A stretch of DNA of 64,000 bases from CAVQXR01 sp963717955 (GCA_963717955.1 CAVQXR010000001.1:2502503-2566502); one strand, 5' to 3'; positions 35,303 through 44,079 are shown, counted from the stretch's first letter. A program made the numbers and translations. The notes: generated by a model from the sequence alone, not told the origin.

Positions 35303-36246
35303 GTTCGGTAAGAGATCCTAGGCAAGATCGACATGTTGACTCCAAAGAACCGCTTTATGCATCAAACGTAGCTCAGAAGGTGTGCCGGAGGGAAAAGACG
35401 ATAAAGAAGCATTTGGGCGGTCGCTGAGGCAACATGAGGCCGATGTTCAGACCCGATGACCGCCACCGGCCGCCCATGACGCCGATCAGCGCTGCCGATT
35501 CGCAGCCCCCCAAGAAGTTTTCATTATGGCACCAGTCGCCGCCCTGTCAATCCGCCACGGAGCCTCCGCCGTTGACGAGCCTCCGCCACGGAGCCTCAGA
35601 CTCCGGATCCGACGAACCTCCCGCACTTGGGGAAGTACATGCGCTTAGACATGAGCGATCCGTACCGCCAGCCGCAGAGTTGCCCGTTCCTGATTCGTGC
35701 GAGCGGGTCCGTCCGTCGAAGAGAGGCTCCATTGCACAATTCCGTCTTCTCCAGACAGGATGAGCACATTTGCGGGCGCCGCGGTTGTCCGCGGCTTCGA
35801 GGAGCGGTTAAAATGGGAACCGCTGGTAAGACACCAACCCGTCCACCCGGCCCTTGTCGCCTACGGTGTGTTGGTGAGCCGGATAGGAATCGAACCCATT
35901 CCTGACCTGCGCTTTAGCGCTTACCGGCGTCGATGCAGTACCGAGTAGTCGCCATCTGTAGACCTTGCGGATCGTCGGCGAGATCCCCATCAGCCGATCG
36001 AACGGTCCGCCTCGCACCACCGTGCCACGAGTCCGCAGCATTGCTCCGGCAGTCGGAGGCCTTGTAAGGTTCCGGTCAGATCTCGCGTTCTTCCTCTTGT
36101 GCAAGGCAACTCCATGCAGGTGGGGCCTCGACGAGTTTCGTCCACGCATGCGCCACATCGGCCCACGCGTCCCACCCTTGTTCCGCGCGTCATACCGACC
36201 CGCGTGAACGTAGCCAACGCCGTCGGTCCAGCACCCTCGGCGTTTC
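35303..36246. other. Gene-poor stretch with a tRNA remnant
   Basis: No convincing gene is seen here on either strand. Contents noticed: a 16-base direct repeat (TCCGCCACGGAGCCTC at 35551-35566 and 35582-35597), the tRNA 3'-end remnant at 35872-35899, and a short palindrome GCGCTTTAGCGC near 35,910. Short frames are present but do not resemble known proteins. Confidence 0.5.
35872..35899 (-). other. tRNA 3'-end remnant (T arm plus acceptor and CCA)
   Basis: On the minus strand the text runs from a five-pair T stem (ATGGG/CCTAT) with the loop TTCGATT to CCGGCTC-A-CCA. The matching 5' acceptor strand (GAGCCGG) and a D arm are not found upstream, so this is only the 3' end of a tRNA. Such ends are classic integrase attachment sites. 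Confidence 0.5.
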
Positions 36247-36582
36247 ATGGAGGCCCATCATGTCCAAAGGCAATGGCGAAGTGGTGTCTGTGACGGATCC
36301 TTCCGAACGAGCAGCGGCAATCCCAAGGGGAAGCTGGCTGACGCGGAGGTGATCTTCGGAGCCGATAGCGGACCGCTCAGCGGACTGCGACTCATCGGCT
36401 TCGGTGTGTGGGAACGTCGCGACGGAGGGAGAAACGTGACGTTTCCGGCTCGGCAGTACTCCGTGAACGGAGAACGCCGCAGCTTCGCGTTGCTCCGTCC
36501 CGCCAACGGCGAGACGAGCACGCAGGACGCGATTCGGCAGTGCATCCTCGACGCGTACACCCGCACCGAGGCCGCCTCCTGA
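36247..36582 (+). CDS. Small SpoVG-like protein of a mobile element (paralog 1)
   Basis: A 111-residue frame whose core, from KGKLADAEVIF to RRSFALLRP, is a paralog of the protein at 41309-41617. The pattern (GLRLIGFGVWERRDGG, then FPARQYSVNGERR) recalls SpoVG, a small nucleic-acid-binding protein whose central motif is also a hydrophobic strand followed by a PSR segment; this similarity is judged by eye. The exact start is unclear because the first 25 codons do not match the paralog and a second ATG at 36260 is in another frame. Confidence 0.6.
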   Translation: MEAHHVQRQWRSGVCDGSFRTSSGNPKGKLADAEVIFGADSGPLSGLRLIGFGVWERRDGGRNVTFPARQYSVNGERRSFALLRPANGETSTQDAIRQCILDAYTRTEAAS

Positions 36583-36600
36583 ACGGTCCACTCGTGCTCT

Positions 36601-36635
36601 CCCAGGCGGCCGGGCCCAGTGCCCCGCCGCCTGGG
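36601..36635 (+). terminator. GC-rich hairpin, probable terminator
   Basis: CCCAGGCGGC at 36601-36610 pairs perfectly with GCCGCCTGGG at 36626-36635 across a 15-base loop, 18 bases after the stop of the preceding gene. There is no long T-run. Confidence 0.5.
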
Positions 36636-36680
36636 GGCCACGGTTTCATCCGACCAGCACCGAGACTTCGGGAGGCACTC

Positions 36681-37605
36681 ATGGACACGGCCATACATCC
36701 CGGCACCGATCGCGGCAACCCCGGAGAGGCTCTGCGCGCCGTGCCGAAGCTCCAGTCATTGACCGTTCAGCGCGCACTACGAGCTGACCGAGGCAGGCCG
36801 GAAGGCATCGCTCCTGGCCGGCGGCGACGGACGGACCCGTCAGCGAACTCACGATTCAGGTGCCCGTCACCAGACTGCACCTCGTGTCGGTCGACGACGC
36901 CGGCGTGGCCAGGCTGAAGCTTCAGCCGCGCTTCGAGCGCGGTGAGGATCGGACGGTGATTCGGCGGGACGGCGTCCTCCGATTCGACGTGCCGCCCTCC
37001 CTCGAAGATCTGTTTCGCGAGGCCGCCCGCAACTACGAGCTCGAGCCCGCTCTATCGCGCCGAGCGCCTGGCATCGAAGAACCATCGACGAGACGCCGAT
37101 CGGGAACGCCGTCTTCAAGTGGCGGACGAGCTTCTTGGCGGATCCCAATCAGCGAGCGATGGTGCACCCTCTGCCGACGCCCAAGCGCTGCTTCCTCGCG
37201 ACCTCTGGTGGCCGGGTCATGTTTGACGCCGCGACCGATGTCGGCCCCGCGCGCGATCTTCCACGTGAGGCCTATCGGCGATTTCGCGCCGACCTCCGCG
37301 CCCGGAAGGCCCAGAATCTCAAGCTGCGGGCCGAGAACCTCGCTCTGCACGAGGAGAAGACGCGTGTCATCGCCTCATGGGTCGCCGAGCACGGATCGGA
37401 AGACCAGCGCGGACGCCACGCGGCCGGATTGTTGCCCGTCGAAGAAGTGATCGACGCGCTCACGGACGAGGCCTTTTCGACCGTTGACGGACCAGCCCCG
37501 CTACCCGCTCGACGGCGCAGCGCGTCTGCAGGATCACCTGCGAACCGTGACAGGCCGCGCGAACATCGTCGTCACCACTGCGGATCTACGAGTCGTTGGT
37601 GCTGA
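36681..37605 (+). CDS. Hypothetical mobile-element protein, several frame breaks
   Basis: Starts at ATG 36681 after GGGAGGCACTC. Reading across breaks near 36,770, 36,840, 37,050 and 37,137 gives one continuous protein of about 270 residues: HYELTEAGRKASLLAGGDG, then RLHLVSVDDAGVARLKLQ, LYRAERLASKNHRRDADRER, HPLPTPKRCFLATSGG and a charged C-terminal helix region. Each piece lies in a different frame but continues the last, which argues for one gene. I do not recognise the family. The last frame stays open to 37605, but the next gene begins at 37484, so the true stop is probably near there. Confidence 0.5.
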
Positions 37606-37810
37606 TGCGACAGTTGCCTCTGCGGCCCAGTGGGCCGTGATTCAGCAGCTGCAGTCGCGGCTGCCCGACGCGGATGTGACCCTTCGCGAACACCGCTTGT
37701 CCTGGCGACGAGATCCTGCGCTGCCGGGACTCACCGTTCATGGCGTGCTCGTGACGCGCCACGTTGGGCCGTTCATCCTTCGGCGCGAGTTCGCCGTTCC
37801 AGAGAGGTGA
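37484..37810 (+). CDS. Hypothetical protein
   Basis: A 108-residue frame beginning with TTG in the context of a possible TTGA overlap with the gene before it. It has the alternating hydrophobic pattern of a small alpha/beta domain (ANIVVTTADLRVVGADATV, then LTVHGVLVTRHVG). No family is recognised. It is placed between an unknown protein and a DUF932 gene in what looks like a plasmid or integrative-element backbone. Confidence 0.5.
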   Translation: MTDQPRYPLDGAARLQDHLRTVTGRANIVVTTADLRVVGADATVASAAQWAVIQQLQSRLPDADVTLREHRLSWRRDPALPGLTVHGVLVTRHVGPFILRREFAVPER

Positions 37811-37944
37811 CACCGACCAAGATCTTGATCGCCGACATCTGAGTTCTCTCGCCCGTGGCCATCCCGGCCACCCCTCCGCATCGCCCGATGTGGAGCCACT
37901 CACCACCTCGTCGCCACAACGGCCACGTTGAAAGGAGTACTCAC

Positions 37945-39051
37945 ATGCACGGCATTGGTGTATCGACTGTCACTGCGTTCACGGCCCACAAAGAGTGGGC
38001 GACGCGACCACCAGACGAACGGTTCGAATCCGTTCATGCGCTCTACGAGGCAGCCCGCACACGGCGGCTCCGCACCGAAGAGCGCCACATCGAGACCGTG
38101 GACTTCGGGACCGAGGCAGTCTCTGACGATGTGCTCGCCCTGCGCGATCCATCGGACCGCACTGCCGCCTTGACCCACTGGAGCTTCGAGCAGCTCGCCA
38201 CCATCGCCGGCGCGCCGCCGAAGTACCTGCGAACGTTGCCCGCGTCGATCGCCTCAGCGGCGATCAATCACGGGCTGCGGCGGCAGCGACGGGAGCAGCA
38301 TCAGCTGTTCACCGATCAGGCCGCACCGTGGACGGTGCATGCGATCACATCGCCTCGCTACGCACGCGTCCACCACGACGAGCTGGCCGGCCGGGTGCTC
38401 GACCTCATGGCCACCCACCCCGCCTGGCAATTGCCGCTCGGCTACAAGGACGGTGTGTTCGGCGCCGAACGGGTTCCGTCCGGCGCCTACCTGGGAGATC
38501 GAGACATGTTCCTGTTCCTCGTGGACGGCAATCGTGACCTCGACGACCCGACCGACCGCTCCCGGTCTGGCCTGTTCCGCGGGTTCATTCTCCGGAACAG
38601 CGATGTGGGAGCCGCCGCCCTCACCCTGGATGTGTTCTTGTTCCGCGTCGTCTGCGGCAATCACATCATCTGGGGGTTTCAGCACGTCGCTGGTTTCAGA
38701 CGCCGGCACGTGGGGACGTCGATTCAGGACGCGTGGAACAGCTCGCTCGCGAGCGTTCACGAGGCCCTCGACGCCGACCCCGCGCACGATCGCGCGATGC
38801 TCCTGCGGGCCACAACCCAGGAGATCGCGCCGACTCGCGACGGGGTGCTCGACGCGGTGACGCAGCGGCTCGATCTGCCGCAGAAGCACGCCGCGGAGGC
38901 GTACACGTTGGCGGAGCAGCACGAGACGAATCCACGTTCGGTCTGGGGATATGTGCAGGGCCTGACACGACTCAGTCAGCGCACCCCCTGGCAGGACGGA
39001 CGCTTCGTCCTCGACCGCGCCGCCAGTCGCCTCCTCACCACGGTCCACTGA
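37945..39051 (+). CDS. DUF932-family protein
   Basis: A 368-residue protein. The ATG at 37945 is preceded by AAAGGAGTACTCAC, which decides the start. The family text GFILRNSDVGAAALTLDVF and the motif CGNHIIWGF mark DUF932, found on plasmids, phages and integrative elements and often next to replication or partition genes. Its molecular role is not established. It is followed by a textbook terminator and then the ParB-like gene. Confidence 0.82.
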   Translation: MHGIGVSTVTAFTAHKEWATRPPDERFESVHALYEAARTRRLRTEERHIETVDFGTEAVSDDVLALRDPSDRTAALTHWSFEQLATIAGAPPKYLRTLPASIASAAINHGLRRQRREQHQLFTDQAAPWTVHAITSPRYARVHHDELAGRVLDLMATHPAWQLPLGYKDGVFGAERVPSGAYLGDRDMFLFLVDGNRDLDDPTDRSRSGLFRGFILRNSDVGAAALTLDVFLFRVVCGNHIIWGFQHVAGFRRRHVGTSIQDAWNSSLASVHEALDADPAHDRAMLLRATTQEIAPTRDGVLDAVTQRLDLPQKHAAEAYTLAEQHETNPRSVWGYVQGLTRLSQRTPWQDGRFVLDRAASRLLTTVH

Positions 39052-39062
39052 CCCTGGTCGTT

Positions 39063-39095
39063 GCCGTGCGGGCCCAGCGCCCGCACGGCCCTTTT
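39063..39095 (+). terminator. Rho-independent terminator after the DUF932 gene
   Basis: GCCGTGCGGGC (39063-39073) pairs perfectly with GCCCGCACGGC (39079-39089) across a five-base loop and is followed by CCTTTT. It begins 11 bases after the stop codon. Confidence 0.8.
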
Positions 39096-39219
39096 CCCAC
39101 AGCCAGTCCCTGACGGGTCGGCCCAGGCCCATCCGTCCCACCGCGCGAGTGGCTCATCGCGCGATCCGGCCGTCGGCGCTCCAGCAGCCCCGTCGACCCA
39201 TTTCGCTCGAGGTGTAGCT

Positions 39220-40596
39220 ATGCGTGAATTCCGACAACTCGGCAACCGATGCCGTGCACGAATCGCCGACCAATCCGCGGCGGTCGTTCTCGGAGACCAG
39301 TCTCGACGAACTGACGGCGAGCGTGCGCCGTCACGGCGTGCTCCAGCCGATCCTCGTTCGCCCAACGGCGACGGGTTCATGCTGATCGCCGGCGCGCGAC
39401 GTCTGCGGGCCGCACGCTCGCAGGCTGCGCCACGATCCCCGCGCGCGTCCTCGAACTCGATGACGCGGCAGCGGATGAAGCGACGATCATCGAGAACCTG
39501 CACCGGGAGAGACATCCACCCACTCGATGAGGGCGTGAGCTATCAGCGCCTGGTCGCGTCGGGTCGAACGATCGAGGACGTCGCGGTCGCCATCGGCAAG
39601 TCCAAGGGCTACGTCTATCAGCGCATCAGCCTCACGCGGCTCGTGCCGAAGGTGCAGGACCTGCTGGCGCGCGACGTGTTGCCGCTGATCTACGCGCTGA
39701 AGATTGCCGTCGTCCCGGCGGAACAGCAAGAGGAGGCGTTGGCCCAGTGCTTCCGCCCACTGTTCCGAGACGAGGAGGCGCGGCGCGATCAGCTCGAACC
39801 GCTCGCGCAACTCACCGCGTGGGTCGAGAAGACCGTCCGACTGAATCCTCGCAGCGAGGATACGTCAACGTGCTCCTGCCGACGCTCGCGGAGCAAGTCG
39901 TCTCGGCCGAACAGGAGCGCGACGCATCGGTGCTCGCGCTCTCGACGCTGCACTTCCACACCGACGACCGATCCGAAGCCGATTCTCGCCAAGAGCTGGA
40001 AGCCGGCGGACGGCAAGGACCGCTGCGCACACGCACGCCCAGGCGTGATCGTGCTCGGGCGAAGGGCAGGGCACGTTCCTGCAGGTCTGCATCGCCAAGA
40101 AGGAGTGCCAGAAGCACTGGGCACGTCCGAAGCCTGCGGCCTCAGCGACGCAACGCCGGAGGCGAGACCGAGCACGCCGAGGCCAGACAGCAGCAGGAGG
40201 AAGCGTGGGCCAAGCAGCGCGCTGAAACGGAGCGGTGGCGGACGGAACTCCGTCCGCGAGCCGTTCGGCTCATCGCGGAGCGCACGGCCAAGCTCGGATG
40301 GTCGCCGATGCTGCTGCGACTGCTGCTCGAGGACATCCGGCATCGACGACCTGTTCCTCGACGTGCTCGGGAAAGCCTGAAGCACTGCCGGTCAAGCCGC
40401 TACCCACAGGCGATCGCGGTCGCGCTCGCGCTTCGCCACAGCTGGCAGCGCGACGACCTGGTGACGTTCAGCAAGCGCCTCGGCGTGAAGGTGACGTCCA
40501 AGGACCTCGCCGATCACGCGGACTCACATCGCGCCCGATCCGAAGACGCGCAAGGCGTCATCGGACCGGCCGCGCAAGACGCCGAGCAAGCCCTAG
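39220..40596 (+). CDS. ParB/Spo0J-like partition protein, multiple frame breaks
   Basis: About 450 residues if joined across at least five breaks between 39,240 and 40,570. The ParB N-terminal box reads NPRRSFSETSLDELTASV, HGVLQPILVRP, LIAGARRLRAA and TIIENLHRE in successive frames. Then comes the DNA-binding domain (GVSYQRLVASGRTIEDVAVA, then GKSKGYVYQRISL). A later segment, FLQVCIAKKECQKHWARPK, resembles a small Cys-containing motif seen in mobile-element ParB relatives. The stop is TAG 40594-40596, followed by a strong hairpin. Partition or regulatory roles are known for the family. So many breaks suggest poor sequence quality rather than decay. Confidence 0.68.
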
Positions 40597-40611
40597 CGAC
40601 TCGGCACTCGA

Positions 40612-40645
40612 CACGCCGCTCACGGACACACCCGTGAGCGGCGTG
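40612..40645 (+). terminator. Perfect 14-bp hairpin after the ParB-like gene
   Basis: CACGCCGCTCACGG (40612-40625) and CCGTGAGCGGCGTG (40632-40645) are exact reverse complements around a six-base loop, 15 bases after the stop. The roughly 240 bases that follow, up to the next gene, show nothing else recognisable. Confidence 0.7.
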
Positions 40646-40887
40646 CATCGAGCCGTCACAAGGACATCAACGTGCACGCAGCCGACACGCAGTCCGGGCA
40701 TCACGAATCGTGATTGTCGGGCTCGCCTCGCCGTCGTCAAGGCTCTTCGCTGCGCTTCGACCCCGCTGCGCGGGCTGCGGCCTTGACGAGCGACTCGGTC
40801 GAGCCTCGGAGGGCAATTACGTGATGCCCGGCAGATTCTGCCCGGCTGCGAATCAACGCCATTCGGTTTGCTCAAGGAGAAGTATCC

Positions 40888-41300
40888 ATGTCCGACACAT
40901 CGATCACGCCCAACATCGAAGTGACGATCGGTCGGCAGACGCGCCTCTACCACGCCTTCGTCACGACTGCGCCTGCCGCACTCGACGCCCCATCCACGCT
41001 CACGCTCTACGCCGGTCCGCTCAAGGACGTCGCGGGCTTCGCGGTGGACGACCGTGCGCTCGACGCGACCAAGCGCAGCGACGCCGTCGCGGCTCGTCCT
41101 CATCGACACCGCGGAGCTCGGATGGCAGCGCGCCGCTGCCGTTCGCGCAGCGCATCGACTCACGCCGGCCGATCCGGTCCTGGTCGGCCTCAACACCTTG
41201 CAGCAGTGGCTGTGGCAGCGACTGCAGATCCCGATCGCGACGCAGCACACGCATGAACGCCAACAACTTCACAACACGACATCGCGCGAACGCGCAGGAG
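40888..41300 (+). CDS. Hypothetical mobile-element protein, one frame break
   Basis: Begins at ATG 40888 after AAGGAGAAGTATCC. The first part (PNIEVTIGRQTRLYHAFVTT) is followed, after a break near 41,090, by LVLIDTAELGWQRAAAVRAA and LNTLQQWLWQRLQIPIAT. Together about 135 residues. No family is recognised. The stop is unclear because the second frame runs into the next gene; a TGA at 41304 in another frame may be the real end. Confidence 0.5.
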
Positions 41301-41308
41301 TGCTGACC

Positions 41309-41617
41309 ATGACGACGATCACGATTCAGATTCTCAAGACGAACGGTCACTCCGCCCCTGGCAAGCTCGCCGACGCGGAGATCCACTTCACCGGCGGGGA
41401 ACTCGACGGGCTGAAGCTCGTGGGCTTCGCCGTCTGGCAGCGCCGCGACGGCCACGGGGAAAACGTCAGCTTTCCGTCCCGCCAGTTCACCGTCCACGGC
41501 GAGCGACGCAGCTTCTCGCTGCTCCGGTGGATCTCCGAGCGGACGGCGCAGGAGCGGGTTGCGGCCCTCGTGCGACGCGCGTACGCCGAGCAGGCATTCC
41601 AAACGGCGACGGTCTAA
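41309..41617 (+). CDS. Small SpoVG-like protein of a mobile element (paralog 2)
   Basis: A 102-residue protein with a good ribosome site (CAGGAGTGCTGACC). It matches paralog 1 at 36247: GKLADAEIHFTGG, GLKLVGFAVWQRRDG, FPSRQFTVHGERRSF. The two copies bracket the DUF932 and ParB-like genes. A SpoVG-like nucleic-acid-binding fold is suggested by the strand pattern and the PSR segment but is not proven. Confidence 0.65.
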   Translation: MTTITIQILKTNGHSAPGKLADAEIHFTGGELDGLKLVGFAVWQRRDGHGENVSFPSRQFTVHGERRSFSLLRWISERTAQERVAALVRRAYAEQAFQTATV

Positions 41618-41628
41618 CCACAGGTATT

Positions 41629-41663
41629 GGCCCGGGCGACAGTCGAAGGACGTCACCCGGGCC
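41629..41663 (+). terminator. GC-rich hairpin, probable terminator
   Basis: GGCCCGGGCGAC (41629-41640) pairs with GTCACCCGGGCC (41652-41663) with a single mismatch and an 11-base loop, 11 bases after the stop of paralog 2. Confidence 0.5.
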
Positions 41664-41676
41664 GAGGAGATCAGTC

Positions 41677-41958
41677 ATGTCTCATCTTCATCTTGATGGT
41701 TCGACCGCCACGACCGTCGGGCCAAGCGGGAACCGGGAACCGAGCTCAGGTCCGTTCGGAGCCGCCTTCGAGCGTCACTATCGCATCGGCGAACTGGCCG
41801 AGATGTGGAAGCTTGGGCGGGAGACCGTCCGCCTGCTCGTCAAGGACGAGGACGGCGTGATCAAGGTCCGCCTCGGACGCAAGAAGGCGCAGACGGTCTA
41901 CTCCGTCCCGGAATCGGTGGCGAAGCGAATCCACACGCGGCTGTTGAACAGCCGTTGA
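41677..41958 (+). CDS. Helix-turn-helix (excisionase-type) DNA-binding protein, paralog 1
   Basis: A 93-residue protein. GAGGAGATCAGTC precedes the ATG. From residue about 33 the text RHYRIGELAEMWKLGRETVRLLVKDE is an excisionase/MerR-type helix-turn-helix and wing, ending with YSVPESVAKRIHTRLL. The protein at 44979-45263 has the same plan. Small proteins of this kind direct integrase or regulate mobile-element genes; the integrase at 42778 is close by. Confidence 0.75.
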   Translation: MSHLHLDGSTATTVGPSGNREPSSGPFGAAFERHYRIGELAEMWKLGRETVRLLVKDEDGVIKVRLGRKKAQTVYSVPESVAKRIHTRLLNSR

Positions 41959-42034
41959 GGACCGCTGAGGATGCCGGCGAACGTGCTCTATGCCACGCTG
42001 TTGACACCCCATGTCCCGACAGTACACTGGCCCT

Positions 42035-42274
42035 ATGGAAGTGAACCTGTCTCCCGACCTCGAGGGCAAGCTGGCGCGGGCGGCTGGCCGGCGAGGCGTT
42101 TCGGCCGACGTGCTGATCCGCGAAGCCATCGAGCGAGCCGTCGACTACGACGACTGGTTCATCCGCGAAGTCGAGAAGGGACTCGCTCAGATCGACGCCG
42201 GGCAGGTACTGACGCACGACGCCGTCGGCGCCCGCCTGGAGCAGAAGCTGGCCGAACATCAGTCCCGTCGCTGA
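42035..42274 (+). CDS. Ribbon-helix-helix-like antitoxin of a ParE/RelE module
   Basis: A 79-residue protein beginning MEVNLSPDLEGKLARAAGRR, the strand-helix opening of ParD/CopG-type antitoxins, with SADVLIREAIERAV as second helix and an acidic C-terminal tail for toxin binding. Its stop overlaps the toxin start (TGATG). A TTGACA near 42,001 may be its promoter. It should bind the toxin and repress its own operon. Confidence 0.82.
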   Translation: MEVNLSPDLEGKLARAAGRRGVSADVLIREAIERAVDYDDWFIREVEKGLAQIDAGQVLTHDAVGARLEQKLAEHQSRR

Positions 42275-42549
42275 TGGAACTCCGGTGGACCCAAGAGGCA
42301 GCCGCGGATCTCGAACGAATCGCGGACTACCTCTTCGAGCACACACCGGACCATGCGGAGCGCCTCGTGCGCGCGCTGTACGACGCGCCCGCCACGTTGC
42401 TGACGTTCCCGAACCGCGGCAGGCCCGGCAAGAAGGAGGGCACACGCGAACTCGTCATGTCGCCCTTGCCCTACATCGTGGTCTACACGGTGCGCGGGGA
42501 CGCGGTCTACGTCGTTCGCATCCTGCACGGGGCGCAGCAGTGGCCGTGA
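42274..42549 (+). CDS. ParE/RelE-family toxin
   Basis: A 91-residue toxin of the ParE/RelE superfamily: WTQEAAADLERIADYLFEH, LLTFPNRGRPGKKEGTREL, then LPYIVVYTVRGDAVYVVRIL with the terminal HGAQQWP. The C-terminal pattern VVRILHGAQQWP is typical of ParE-like toxins acting on gyrase, though RelE-like mRNA cleavage cannot be excluded. It is translated in tandem with its antitoxin. Confidence 0.87.
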   Translation: MELRWTQEAAADLERIADYLFEHTPDHAERLVRALYDAPATLLTFPNRGRPGKKEGTRELVMSPLPYIVVYTVRGDAVYVVRILHGAQQWP

Positions 42550-42624
42550 TCGGACGAGGAGTCCGCTGGTGCAATCAGGTGCAAGGCGCCACGGCAGCGA
42601 TGGCATTCACGGCAATCGTCGGCA

Positions 42625-42655
42625 CTTTAGAATCTGTAAGTTACAGATTCTAAAG
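42625..42655. repeat. Perfect 31-base palindrome beside the tRNA-Ser fragment
   Basis: CTTTAGAATCTGTAA (42625-42639) and TTACAGATTCTAAAG (42641-42655) are exact reverse complements around one G. It is AT-rich, ends seven bases before the tRNA fragment and lies about 120 bases ahead of the integrase gene, so it may be a recombination or integrase-binding site. Confidence 0.7.
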
Positions 42656-42661
42656 GGTCCT

Positions 42662-42690
42662 GTTGGGTTCGAATCCCACCCTCTCCGCCA
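42662..42690 (+). other. tRNA-Ser 3' fragment, probable attachment site (att)
   Basis: GGGTTCGAATCCCAC followed by CCTCTCC-G-CCA is the T arm and acceptor end of a bacterial tRNA-Ser with encoded CCA. The outermost T-stem pair is mismatched (T with C) and no D or anticodon arm precedes it, so only the 3' end is present. A tyrosine integrase gene starts 88 bases downstream in the same direction, the usual layout of an integrated element. Confidence 0.75.
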
Positions 42691-42777
42691 CATCTTAACT
42701 GCTGAAAATAAAGGCTTTATTGATACTGTGCAATCGCGCGTGCTCAATACGTGCCCTTCGTGCTAGCGTCGTCGTCC

Positions 42778-43839
42778 ATGGCGCTCAGACTGATTCGGCG
42801 TCACCTCAAGGACTGTCCACACACTTCCACTCGCTATCGGCGCTGCAGGTGTCCGATCCATGTGTATGGCACTCTCGGCGGCGAGAAAATCCGCAAGGCT
42901 CTCGATCAAGCGTCGTGGGAAGCCGCAACGGAGTTGATCAACGCGTGGACTGCGTCCGGAGAGGTCGGCGTCATCAAGATCGATGCGCCGACGATTCGCG
43001 AAGCCGTCGACAAGTTCTTCGCCGATTGCGAGGCGAGGAACCTGGGTTGGGAGGCGATGCGGAAGTATCACCACCTTCTCGAAGATCGACTGCTGCCATG
43101 GACCGAGAAGAAAGGCCTCAACAATCTTCGCCAGCTCTCGGTCGATGCGCTCCGTCAGTTTCGCCAATCGTGGTCCGATAGTCCGCTCTATGCCACGAAG
43201 AATCTCGAGCGAGTCCGCGCGTTTCTGAGGTTCTGCCACCAGGCCGGATGGATCAAACAGAATCCGGCAGTTTCGGTGAAGGCACCGAAGGTCACACATA
43301 GCCCGACCTTGCCGTTCTCACGTGACGAGATGAAGCGCATTCTCGCGGCGTGCGGCGAGTACGGCGGCAACCAGGATCGCATCAAGGCCTTCGTCCTCAC
43401 GATGCGTTACACAGGGCTGCGGATCGCTGATGCGATTCGGCTGTCCAAAAGCCAGGTCTCGTCGGGGAAGGTCTTCGTGCGAACCGCAAAGACCGGGCAG
43501 GCGGTCACGGTGCCGGTCCCGCCGGAGGTCTTGGCTGCGCTTTCCAAGATCGAAAACGGTTCGGATCGCTACTTCTGGACGGGCAAGAACATGCGCTCTG
43601 CGGTGTCGAATTGGTCGCGATACCTGTCGCGGATTTTCGAGCTCGCTAAGATCGACGGTGGGCACTCGCATCGGTTTCGCGATACCTGTGCCGTGGAGCT
43701 GCTTCTTGCCGGAGCCTCGGTTGAGGATGTCGCGACGATTCTTGGAAACACACCACACGTGGTCGCGAGGCATTACGCGCCGTGGGTGAAAGAGCGTCAG
43801 GTTCGACTCGAGAAACTGGTTCGAAAAAGTTGGCGCTGA
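42778..43839 (+). CDS. Tyrosine recombinase/integrase
   Basis: A 353-residue phage-type integrase. The N-terminus carries a Cys/His cluster (CPHTSTRYRRCRCPIHVYG), a putative zinc finger. A SAM-like core-binding domain is at about 70-160. Catalytic residues of the C-terminal domain are all visible: Arg in TGLRIADA, Lys in RTAKTGQ, His-x2-Arg in HSHRFRD, and HVVARHYAPW with the nucleophilic Tyr. The ATG at 42778 fits the domain; an upstream in-frame ATG at 42751 is also possible. It lies next to a tRNA-Ser 3' fragment and probably uses it as target. Confidence 0.9.
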   Translation: MALRLIRRHLKDCPHTSTRYRRCRCPIHVYGTLGGEKIRKALDQASWEAATELINAWTASGEVGVIKIDAPTIREAVDKFFADCEARNLGWEAMRKYHHLLEDRLLPWTEKKGLNNLRQLSVDALRQFRQSWSDSPLYATKNLERVRAFLRFCHQAGWIKQNPAVSVKAPKVTHSPTLPFSRDEMKRILAACGEYGGNQDRIKAFVLTMRYTGLRIADAIRLSKSQVSSGKVFVRTAKTGQAVTVPVPPEVLAALSKIENGSDRYFWTGKNMRSAVSNWSRYLSRIFELAKIDGGHSHRFRDTCAVELLLAGASVEDVATILGNTPHVVARHYAPWVKERQVRLEKLVRKSWR

Positions 43840-44018
43840 CCCTGGTAAATCCGCTCGACATTACCCGCTGATTCGACCACCGATTGTGCTGACGATGGGT
43901 GCTTCATTCTCGGCGCAGAGCGAGCCGGAAATGTCGAGCCCCGGCCAACAAACTGCGAAGTGAAACACTCTCATTATCGACGCGCCGTCATAGCCGCAGA
44001 ACCCGCGCCGCGCGCAGG

Positions 44019-44079
44019 CCGCGTCCAGGCCACCGAAGGTGCCCGCAGGGACGGAGCGCAGCGACGGGCCTGGACGCGG
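44019..44079. repeat. Inverted repeat, 13-bp arms
   Basis: CCGCGTCCAGGCC (44019-44031) and GGCCTGGACGCGG (44067-44079) are exact reverse complements separated by 35 bases. Confidence 0.65.

Noticed and set aside
35697..35948. An 83-codon frame reading YGVLVSRIGIEPIP
   Set aside because: This phrase is the familiar mistranslation of a tRNA 3' end on the opposite strand, which is indeed present at 35872-35899.
42625..42690. A complete tRNA or tmRNA including the palindrome
   Set aside because: The palindrome cannot serve as anticodon or D arm of a standard tRNA, the 5' acceptor strand is missing, and no tmRNA tag reading frame is present. Only the tRNA-Ser 3' end is supported.
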